The notes under the pieces were generated by a model. It saw only the letters and a list, made by a program, of their open reading frames with translations, ran no database searches and was not told where the DNA came from. Positions 8,057 through 14,117 of a DNA stretch of 56,713 nucleotides are shown one piece after another; within the stretch, counting starts at the first letter, position 1, and the number at the start of each line of letters is the position of its first letter. Location: NCBI GenBank assembly GCA_910586605.1, contig CAJUJR010000006.1, positions 1-56,713 of the forward strand, written 5' to 3'. The position numbers were made by a program, and so were the translations under genes. This stretch comes from an uncultured Lachnospiraceae bacterium (GTDB taxonomy: Bacteria; Bacillota; Clostridia; Lachnospirales; Lachnospiraceae).

Positions 8057-8205
8057 AATGCCATGCCTCCTACATAGCACCATCTTAGCACATAGCACAG
8101 CAAAAAGCAACTGACAGCACATGTAAATAACGCAACGTGCGGATTATCTAACACATAAGCAATTAGTATCATTTACATATACTATTTGCATTGGAGGAAA
8201 ACCGC

Positions 8206-8538
8206 ATGAAGCAACAGGCATTAGGAAAGCGTATTCGTGAGGAACGGCTAAAGCTGAATCTGACACAGGAAAGACTGGCAGAGGATGTAAACCTTTCAAC
8301 CGCCTATATCGGGCAGATAGAGCGTGGGGAACGCAGCTTAACATTAGAGAATCTGGCAGCAGTTGCCAACCGCTTAGGCGTTACCATAGATTATCTGCTG
8401 TCTGATTCCGTCGTTTCTGACAGTGACGGGCAGTATCGGCTATGGTGTCAACTGATGAACGGTAGGACAGAGGAACAAAAAGCCCTGGCAATCAATATGG
8501 TAAAACTCATGTTTGGCTATCTGGACGAAAATTTCTGA
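8206..8538 (+). CDS. XRE-family regulator
   Basis: 110 residues: an N-terminal Cro/CI-type HTH (RIREERLKLNLTQERLAEDV, then STAYIGQIERGERSLTLENL) and a short C-terminal helical tail. The ATG at 8206 has GGAGG 8 bases upstream; a TTG at 8191 falls before that site and is rejected. It is divergent from the Nmad3 operon across about 150 bases, so it is a candidate regulator of that cargo. A strong terminator follows. Confidence 0.86.
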   Translation: MKQQALGKRIREERLKLNLTQERLAEDVNLSTAYIGQIERGERSLTLENLAAVANRLGVTIDYLLSDSVVSDSDGQYRLWCQLMNGRTEEQKALAINMVKLMFGYLDENF

Positions 8539-8549
8539 ATGATACAGTG

Positions 8550-8589
8550 ATGGGGAAGATACCCTTTCACAGAGAATCTTCCCCATTTT
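8550..8589 (+). terminator. Rho-independent terminator after the XRE gene
   Basis: ATGGGGAAGAT (8550-8560) pairs with ATCTTCCCCAT (8576-8586) in a perfect 11-bp stem followed by TTT. Confidence 0.78.
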
Positions 8590-8712
8590 AAATGACCAGA
8601 AATCACCGCTAACGCATTTTAACCGCTTGACTGAGAATAACTCCACCTACCGCCGAATGAGCCTTAGAACGCAATTTTAAGGCTGTTCCCTATCGCCGAA
8701 AAGTAACTTAGC

Positions 8713-8857
8713 CGCTTACAAGCCTTGTAAAAATCCTATTTCCGTCCTACAAGGCTGATAGAAAATCCATATAGCTAAAATGTCATTCCTCAATCGCTTA
8801 CAAGGTAGATTTCTTACAGCGATTCACATATCGCTTTATTCCGCATTCCGCTTACAA
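8713..8857. repeat. Iteron-like CGCTTACAA repeats in a gene-free stretch
   Basis: The 300 bases between the terminator at 8550 and the gene at 8893 hold no gene. CGCTTACAA occurs at 8713, 8795 and 8849, and the first copy sits in the palindrome TTACAAgccTTGTAA. The same strand also has CCGCT-rich degenerate copies near 8605-8630. Clustered short repeats near a rolling-circle Rep gene could be replication or control sites. This is inference. Confidence 0.4.
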
Positions 8858-8892
8858 ACCGCCTAAAATCTTTAACCTTGTGACTGATACCG

Positions 8893-9120
8893 TTATAAGC
8901 ATTTCAGCATAAACCGTATTCCCTCGCTGAATCCCTTATAAAATCCCTCTTTTTCCAGCTCATTATAGAAACGGTTTAATTCTTCTTCAATCTGTAGGTA
9001 TTCCTCACCAGAGATAAGAGCAGACAGCCTTGTATAAAGCTGTTTTTCCCTTAATTCAATTTCTGCCGTCTTTTCCGTAACAGTATGAGCGTAAATCGTA
9101 TCTGTGATATATCGTTCCAC
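8893..9120 (-). CDS. Small helical element-encoded protein
   Basis: 75 residues, almost entirely predicted helix with heptad-like Leu/Glu spacing (ELREKQLYTRLSALISGEEY, EEELNRFYNELEKEG), ending in a hydrophobic FMLKCL. Proteins of this type are common on Lachnospiraceae mobile elements; I recognise no function. It lies downstream of rep on the same strand, after an AT-rich repeat region. Confidence 0.7.
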   Translation of the reverse strand: MERYITDTIYAHTVTEKTAEIELREKQLYTRLSALISGEEYLQIEEELNRFYNELEKEGFYKGFSEGIRFMLKCL

Positions 9121-9144
9121 TATACAACCCCCTTGTCTGCAAAA

Positions 9145-9271
9145 TTATTTTAAACTCAACTCCTATCAATCCATCTGAACGAAAACAGTGTTTCCAGTCT
9201 ACTTTAAAATAAGTTTAAAACCATTTTCGCCCATAAATCTCATTTAAAATAAAACCTCAAGTTTAAAATAA
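9145..9271. repeat. TTTAAAATAA repeats downstream of rep
   Basis: TTTAAAATAA occurs as direct copies at 9203-9212, 9243-9252 and 9262-9271 and inverted at 9145-9154. The stretch is very AT-rich and lies between rep and the next gene. It could be a Rep-binding or strand-opening region, or a terminator-like region for rep. Confidence 0.45.
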
Positions 9272-9274
9272 ATT

Positions 9275-10357
9275 TTATTTTCGATGCTTTGTTTTCAGCA
9301 CGATATACCTTTCATCGCCAGATAGGCGGCTTAACGGCTCATAGGAGCAGACGGGCTTTTCCTTACAGACAAGATAGCTTTCCAACGTCTGGTACTCCTG
9401 TTCGGTATATGCTTCTGTGTTCAGTTCCTTTACATTATAGAATACGCCATAGCCTTGTATCTGGCGGATATGTGAGAGGGCATAATATAAGGTTTTGAAG
9501 TTATCGTACCGCATAAGGCTGTTATCCTCGGAATACATCTTTGTCATATATCCAAACAGTTTCTTGTAGTCCTCTGGCTGAAATTTATCCACGATACAGC
9601 TATACCGCTGGGGAGAATTGTCAGCACCTAAGATATTATCAGAGGTAAGCCGCTTCCCATTGACTAAGAGCCACCATATTCTCTGAATCATGGACTCAAA
9701 ATCAGAAAACAGGCGGTTTCCAGTACCAGAAAATTGATTGGCAATATGCTTCTCCCCAATACCGTTGTTCCCCAAAACAACGGCTACATGAAAGTGAGGG
9801 TGGTAGACATCTTCTCTGTATGTGACTTCTAAGGAACGGATACAGCCTTGAAAGCCATATTGTGACAGGTCTACTCCCTTCACTTTTTTGTTGCCGTTTA
9901 GATACGTTACCAGAGTTTTAAAGCAGTAAGCCATATGCTGAATAGTTTCTCTCAATTCCTCGCCGTTACAGTCTGGAACGGTCAGCACCATATGATACAG
10001 AGAATCCTTATATTGTTCCATATAGGGCAGGAAACGGTTTTGCAGTAACATTTTCTTCACCTGATTACAATTACTGCAAAATTTATCCTTACATAAAAAG
10101 GTTCGCAGTAACACTCTTACATGACTGGCTTCATAAGTTTCCATAGACCAGAATCGGTTACAGTTTTCCAGACGTTTCTTTCGTTCCCTTATTATATGGG
10201 CTTCATCAGGTGACAGGCGTTTTTTTACAATACCGCTTGCAAGCAGTTTCAGATAGTTCATAACCATTTCTTCATTCCGCTTTGCGTTCCCATGCACCTT
10301 TCCCATATGGCGTTTTGTTACTTCCTTTACAACAGGCGTATGTTCCATGTTCCCCAT
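9275..10357 (-). CDS. HUH-endonuclease replication initiator (Rep_1-like, rolling circle)
   Basis: 360 residues from the ATG at 10357, which has GGAGGG 9 bases upstream (an ATG at 10387 is possible but its Shine-Dalgarno is too close). Visible motifs are a zinc-finger-like CKDKFCSNC, the HUH metal-binding motif HPHFHVAVVL, and a downstream candidate nucleophile Tyr in KKLFGYMTKMY. These mark a rolling-circle initiator of the pUB110/pC194 class, which nicks one strand at an origin. On an integrated element it could maintain the excised circle or serve as the relaxase for transfer. It is the gene nearest attR. Confidence 0.85.
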   Translation of the reverse strand: MGNMEHTPVVKEVTKRHMGKVHGNAKRNEEMVMNYLKLLASGIVKKRLSPDEAHIIRERKKRLENCNRFWSMETYEASHVRVLLRTFLCKDKFCSNCNQVKKMLLQNRFLPYMEQYKDSLYHMVLTVPDCNGEELRETIQHMAYCFKTLVTYLNGNKKVKGVDLSQYGFQGCIRSLEVTYREDVYHPHFHVAVVLGNNGIGEKHIANQFSGTGNRLFSDFESMIQRIWWLLVNGKRLTSDNILGADNSPQRYSCIVDKFQPEDYKKLFGYMTKMYSEDNSLMRYDNFKTLYYALSHIRQIQGYGVFYNVKELNTEAYTEQEYQTLESYLVCKEKPVCSYEPLSRLSGDERYIVLKTKHRK

Positions 10358-10437
10358 GTCTGCAATCCCTCCATTTCCTTTTTCCATATCCTTTTTGTTT
10401 TAGTACGCTTAACTCTAATTAGAGAATAGATAATTAT

Positions 10438-10510
10438 ATAGGGGTTCGCCGCCTGTAATTTACAAGGTTTCTCAAACAGGCTTTGAACCCCTACCATCAC
10501 CCCTAACCCC
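10438..10510. repeat. Right-end arm-type repeats
   Basis: AACCCCTACC (10486-10495) followed by ATCACCCCTAACCCC mirrors the doubled motif at 2536-2557. AGGGGTTC at 10440 is an inverted partner to GAACCCCT at 10485. The stretch from 10358 to 10671 contains these repeats and attR and no gene. Confidence 0.5.
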
Positions 10511-10619
10511 TTGACGCAAACTGGATTTTATGGTATATATTGAACTGGTAAAGTAGAAGAAATTCAACATAATGTGAAAGAGCGGAATTGTATAGACATG
10601 GTGAAATTCCGGTTTATAG

Positions 10620-10635
10620 TGTTCCGATTTAATGT
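10620..10635. other. attR: right junction, residual ychF 3' end
   Basis: tgttccgatttaa (10620-10632) repeats the attL core. Read in the ychF frame it continues FRFNV and TAA, so the original end of ychF is preserved here as a 3' scar directly upstream of lgt. Confidence 0.8.
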
Positions 10636-10671
10636 ATAACATAGTATTATCTGAGAAATGAGGATATGGTT

Positions 10672-11544
10672 ATGGAGGCTGATATTCGTTTTCCGCATTT
10701 GGGGATTATATTGGACAATGTGGGGAAATCAATTTCAATTGGAGGCTTTTCGATTGCTTACTATGGCATAATTATTGCTTTTGGCATGGTAGCAGGTTTT
10801 TTGATGGCAAGTTGGCAGGCAGGGCGTCTAAAGCAGGACAAAGAAATGGTTTTGGATTTGGCGTTGTGGGATATTATTTTTGCGGTAATCAGCGCCAGGC
10901 TTTATTATGTTTTATTTAGCTGGGATTATTATAGCCAGAATCCGATTGAGATTTTTAATATCCGCGGCGGCGGCATGGCGATTTATGGGGGCGTGATTGG
11001 TGGAGTGGTTACCACCTTTGTATTTGCCCGGGTTAAGAAACTTTCTTTTTATGAATTATTGGATATTGCATGTACTGGCCTGTTGGTTGGGCAGATTTTT
11101 GGGAGGTGGGGTAATTTCTTTAACAGGGAAGCTTTTGGAGGTTATACAGATAATCTATTTGCAATGCAGCTTAAGCGTTCCGATGTCCGGGCGGGAGATA
11201 TTACAAATGAACTTTTAAGTAATCTGGTTACATTGGATGGGACAGAGTATATCCAGGTGCATCCGACTTTCCTTTACGAGTCTTTATGGAATATTGCTGT
11301 ATTGTTGGTTATTTTATGGTATACAAAAAAGCGGAAATTCCAGGGGGAGTTGTTTTTAATGTATTTATGTGGTTATGGGCTTGGGAGGTTTTGGATTGAA
11401 GGGCTCCGGGTCGACCAGTTAAAGTTATTTGGCACACAGCTTGCCGTATCACAGCTTTTATCAGTGGTATTGGTTGTTGGCTCGCTTTCTGTTTTGCTGT
11501 TCCGGTGGGTGAAAAGACGGCAAAAAAAAGTAGTATCCAAATAA
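10672..11544 (+). CDS. lgt: Prolipoprotein diacylglyceryl transferase
   Basis: 290 residues. This integral membrane enzyme moves diacylglycerol from phosphatidylglycerol to the lipobox cysteine of prolipoproteins. Seven hydrophobic segments are visible, with the Lgt signature GRWGNFFNREAFGG (about residues 143-156) and the late GRFWIEGLRVDQL. The ATG at 10672 is preferred because GAGG lies 8 bases upstream; the ATG two codons earlier is too close. It was probably directly downstream of ychF before the element inserted. A strong terminator follows. The length is normal, with a short basic C-terminus. Confidence 0.95.
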   Translation: MEADIRFPHLGIILDNVGKSISIGGFSIAYYGIIIAFGMVAGFLMASWQAGRLKQDKEMVLDLALWDIIFAVISARLYYVLFSWDYYSQNPIEIFNIRGGGMAIYGGVIGGVVTTFVFARVKKLSFYELLDIACTGLLVGQIFGRWGNFFNREAFGGYTDNLFAMQLKRSDVRAGDITNELLSNLVTLDGTEYIQVHPTFLYESLWNIAVLLVILWYTKKRKFQGELFLMYLCGYGLGRFWIEGLRVDQLKLFGTQLAVSQLLSVVLVVGSLSVLLFRWVKRRQKKVVSK

Positions 11545-11576
11545 ACCTTAGCATTTTATAAAGCTTAGCAAAAAAA

Positions 11577-11616
11577 GGGGCACTATTTTGATTTTCCAAA
11601 ATAGTGTCCCTTTTTT
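11577..11616 (+). terminator. Terminator of lgt
   Basis: GGGGCACTATTTTG (11577-11590) pairs with CAAAATAGTGTCCC (11597-11610), a 14-bp stem with one G-T pair, followed by TTTTTT. Confidence 0.88.
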
Positions 11617-11640
11617 GTCACTATTCGTAGCCCATTGTAG

Positions 11641-11919
11641 CTTAAGTAGATAAAAATACCTTCCTCTATGAAATGCTTTAATAGTGTGTAGTGCAAGAAT
11701 GCAAAATTCTAATTTTCTGTAAAGAGCGAAAGGCCCTGAAATTTACAAGCGGCAAAAATTTAGAAAGACATTCCTTTTTGCAGGGCAATTTAGCAATTTT
11801 TAAGGGTGTGCGATTGCAAAACAAAGCTGCCGCTTTTACAGAAAACATATAAAACGGTCAGTTTTCCATACTGCACATTACATTACTGAGAGCATATAGA
11901 GGAAGATATTTATATTAAG
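11641..11919. repeat. 279-bp imperfect inverted repeat (MITE-like or structured RNA)
   Basis: The gene-free stretch between lgt and mraZ contains two arms that match when one is reverse-complemented: 11641-11727 and 11831-11919. The best blocks are CTTAA at both tips, CTTCCTCTAT (left at 11660-11669), ATGCT, a TAATxGTGxxGTGCA region, and TTTTCTGTAAA (11713-11723) against TTTACAGAAAA (11835-11845). Smaller nested pairs (GCCCTG 11733 / CAGGGC 11781) lie in the centre. No open frame of note. It could be a non-autonomous transposable element or a long hairpin RNA. Confidence 0.55.
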
Positions 11920-11988
11920 ATTTGGCTGCAATTGGCCGTGAACATTAACCTTTTTTAAGCTAAACTTTTTAAAATTTCTAAAAATCCC

Positions 11989-12017
11989 TTGATAAATTCC
12001 CTAAAAAGAGATAAAAT
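11989..12017 (+). promoter_or_regulatory. Sigma-70-type promoter of the dcw cluster
   Basis: TTGATA (11989-11994), a 17-base spacer and TAAAAT (12012-12017). Transcription would begin near 12024, just ahead of the MraZ boxes, leaving a leader of about 155 bases before mraZ. Confidence 0.75.
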
Positions 12018-12027
12018 AGCATTATAA

Positions 12028-12052
12028 GTGGTGGGAAGTGGGTGAAAGTGGG
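12028..12052 (+). promoter_or_regulatory. MraZ operator: three GTGG(G) boxes at 10-bp spacing
   Basis: GTGGT, GTGGG and GTGGG begin at 12028, 12038 and 12048, a strict 10-bp period. A further GTGGA lies at 12069. MraZ is known to bind TGGG repeats spaced one helical turn apart upstream of its own gene. The position just downstream of the -10 fits autoregulation by blocking the polymerase. Confidence 0.75.
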
Positions 12053-12179
12053 AGATAAGACCACGAAAGTGGAGGAAACTCTTCTCATGCATAGTCGCAG
12101 GGTCAGGTGCAGGCCTGCCTGTTTCTGCGACTGTGTGTGAGTTGTTGGTTCAAAAGGGGAAGAGAGGCAGGTGATGGCC

Positions 12180-12608
12180 ATGTTTATGGGACAATATGAG
12201 CATTCTATTGATACCAAAGGCAGGGTCATCATTCCTGCCAAATATCGTGAAGAGCTGGGAGAGAACTTTGTTGTAACCAGAGGGCTTGACGGATGCCTTT
12301 TTTTATATCCACAGGCAGAATGGCAGAATTTCGTTGAAAAGCTGCAGAAGCTTCCTTCTAACCAGAATACACGAAAGATGCAAAGACAGTTTTTATCAAA
12401 AGCAATGGAAGTTGTTTTAGATAAGCAGGGGAGAATCCTGGTTCCTTCGCTGCTGCGTGAAATTGCTGCTTTAAAGAAAGATATTGTCTTTGTGGGCATG
12501 ATGAACCGTGTTGAGGTTTGGGATAAGGAACTCTTGCATCAACAGGAGATGCAGCAGGATGATGAGGATTTGGAAGAAACAATGGATGAATTGGAGATTT
12601 CGTTGTAA
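12180..12608 (+). CDS. mraZ: Transcriptional regulator MraZ
   Basis: 142 residues from the family-typical MFMG start at 12180; ATGs at 12174 and GTG at 12171 are alternatives and 12174 has slightly better Shine-Dalgarno spacing. Two SpoVT/AbrB-like swapped-hairpin halves are visible: the first carries HSIDTKGRVIIPAKYREELG and the second VVLDKQGRILVPSLLRE. MraZ oligomers bind the GTGGG boxes upstream and regulate the division and cell-wall cluster. The C-terminus has a Gln/Asp/Glu-rich acidic tail longer than some homologues. Confidence 0.95.
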   Translation: MFMGQYEHSIDTKGRVIIPAKYREELGENFVVTRGLDGCLFLYPQAEWQNFVEKLQKLPSNQNTRKMQRQFLSKAMEVVLDKQGRILVPSLLREIAALKKDIVFVGMMNRVEVWDKELLHQQEMQQDDEDLEETMDELEISL

Positions 12609-12631
12609 AAAAAGACAGGAATGGAGTTGGA

Positions 12632-13567
12632 ATGGAATTTCGTCACAAACCAGTACTGTTAGAGGAAGTGCTTGAAGGGCTGGCAGTTAGGGCTGATGGT
12701 ATTTATGTGGATGGGACGCTTGGCGGTGCTGGGCATGGCAGCGCAGTCTGTTCCCGGCTTGGGAAAGATGGGCGTTTTATCGGATTGGATCAGGATGGGG
12801 ATGCAATTGTCGCCAGCAAAGAAAGGCTGCAGGAATACGGGGATATTGTGTCGGTTGTAAGAAGCAACTATATGCAGATGGCAGATGTCGTCCACAGTTT
12901 TGGGATAGGGAAAGTGGATGGCATAACATTAGATTTGGGGGTTTCTTCTTATCAGCTGGATACAGGGGAAAGAGGTTTTTCCTACCGTATGGACGCCCCG
13001 CTTGATATGAGGATGGACAACCGTCAGGGACTGACAGCCGAAAAAGTTGTGAACCAATATACAGAACAAGAGTTGTTTCGTATTATCCGTAATTACGGAG
13101 AGGACAAGTTTGCAAAAAATATAGCAAAAAATATAGTAAATGAGCGGAAAAAAGAACCGATACTGACGACTGGAAGGCTTGCAGAAATTGTCAGTTATTC
13201 GATTCCTATGAAGGTAAAGAAGAGAGGCGGCCATCCCGCCAAAAAAACATTTCAGGCAATACGGATTGAGGTAAACCAGGAATTGGAGGTGTTAGAAAAC
13301 AGCATTTGCCAAATGATTGATTTGCTGAATGAAGGAGGAAGGCTTTGCATTATTACATTCCATTCTCTAGAGGACAGGGTTGTAAAGCAGGCATTCCGCC
13401 AGGCGCAGTTTCCATGCGCTTGCCCGCCGGATTTTCCGGTATGCGTTTGTGGGAAAAAGCCGCTTGGGAAGCAGGTTACCAGAAAGCCGATTTTGCCTTC
13501 TGAGAAAGAGATGGAAGAGAATCCACGTTCAAAAAGTGCAAAGTTAAGGGTGTTTGAGCATATTTAA
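12632..13567 (+). CDS. rsmH: 16S rRNA (cytosine1402-N4)-methyltransferase RsmH
   Basis: 311 residues, standard length. It transfers a methyl group from S-adenosylmethionine to N4 of C1402 in the 16S rRNA decoding centre. The SAM motif DGTLGGAGHG is near residue 28, LDLGVSS is central, and HPAKKTFQAIRI and ITFHSLEDRVVK are family signatures. A Cys cluster (CACPPDFPVCVCG) typical of Gram-positive RsmH lies near residue 265. It is 23 bases after mraZ and 22 bases before ftsL, in the operon. Confidence 0.96.
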   Translation: MEFRHKPVLLEEVLEGLAVRADGIYVDGTLGGAGHGSAVCSRLGKDGRFIGLDQDGDAIVASKERLQEYGDIVSVVRSNYMQMADVVHSFGIGKVDGITLDLGVSSYQLDTGERGFSYRMDAPLDMRMDNRQGLTAEKVVNQYTEQELFRIIRNYGEDKFAKNIAKNIVNERKKEPILTTGRLAEIVSYSIPMKVKKRGGHPAKKTFQAIRIEVNQELEVLENSICQMIDLLNEGGRLCIITFHSLEDRVVKQAFRQAQFPCACPPDFPVCVCGKKPLGKQVTRKPILPSEKEMEENPRSKSAKLRVFEHI

Positions 13568-13589
13568 ATGAATGGAGGGAGATGACAGT

Positions 13590-14105
13590 ATGGCTATTGA
13601 CTGGGAAAACTACGGCAGAGAGAGAACACAGGCTAGGCAGTCCTCTGGCTATCATACGCGTTCCTATGTAGATGGAAATACAGTGCGTAAAGAAAGCACA
13701 GTACCAAGTAAACGGGAAAGGGTCCGGCCAAGGACGGCGCCGAAACGGTATCCGGAGCGGCAACCTGCCCGTATTGCAGGAATCAGTGGGAGAGCGTTTG
13801 TTTTCCTGACGATTATGTTGTCTGCAGTTACGGTATGTGGTTTTTCTTATCTTTCTACACAATATGAAGTGCGGGAAATGAAAAGCCAGATTGTACAATT
13901 GCAGTCTGAGATTTCGCAGCAAAAAGAGGATAATGAAATCGCATATGAAGAGATTAAAGCTTCTGTTGATTTAGCTGAAATTTATGAAAGGGCAACAAAA
14001 AAATTAAAAATGGTACAGGCAGAAAATAACCAGGTTTATAAGTATAGCAATAAAAAAAGCGATATGGTGAAACAGTACGCAGATATACCAGGTGCAGCAG
14101 ATTAA
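13590..14105 (+). CDS. ftsL: FtsL-like divisome protein
   Basis: 171 residues from the ATG at 13590 (GGAGGGA 9 bases upstream; an in-frame ATG at 13572 precedes that site). A basic, Arg-rich cytoplasmic region of about 70 residues is followed by one membrane segment (about 72-92, VFLTIMLSAVTVCGF) and an extracytoplasmic coiled coil (MKSQIVQLQSEISQQKEDNE). This bitopic layout and the place between rsmH and the transpeptidases identify FtsL, which with DivIB and DivIC activates septal synthesis. Sequence conservation in the family is low, so the call rests on topology and synteny. Confidence 0.78.
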   Translation: MAIDWENYGRERTQARQSSGYHTRSYVDGNTVRKESTVPSKRERVRPRTAPKRYPERQPARIAGISGRAFVFLTIMLSAVTVCGFSYLSTQYEVREMKSQIVQLQSEISQQKEDNEIAYEEIKASVDLAEIYERATKKLKMVQAENNQVYKYSNKKSDMVKQYADIPGAAD

Positions 14106-14117
14106 GGGGCATGTGAT

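Larger units (their letters stand above)
2442..10632. mobile_element. 8.2-kb integrated mobilizable-type element in ychF
   Basis: The boundaries are set by the 13-bp direct repeat at 2442-2454 and 10620-10632. Inside are an integrase next to attL, a repressor/excisionase pair, a cargo block (lipoprotein, small proteins, Nmad3 protein), a second XRE regulator and a HUH Rep protein next to attR. There is no recognisable type IV secretion gene, coupling protein or conventional relaxase. It is therefore best called an integrative mobilizable element or an integrated rolling-circle plasmid-like element. Motifs resembling integrase arm sites (AACCCCTACC) lie inside both ends. Confidence 0.8.

Noticed and set aside
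8590..8892. CRISPR array
   Set aside because: The CGCTTACAA copies are short, unevenly spaced and few; there are no cas genes.
2442..10632. Full conjugative element of the Tn916 type
   Set aside because: The integrase and excisionase resemble that group, but no conjugation genes, antibiotic resistance gene or FtsK-like protein occur in the 8.2 kb.
11641..11919. tRNA or rRNA gene in the lgt-mraZ gap
   Set aside because: No cloverleaf, CCA end or conserved rRNA sequence is visible; the stretch is explained by the long inverted repeat.
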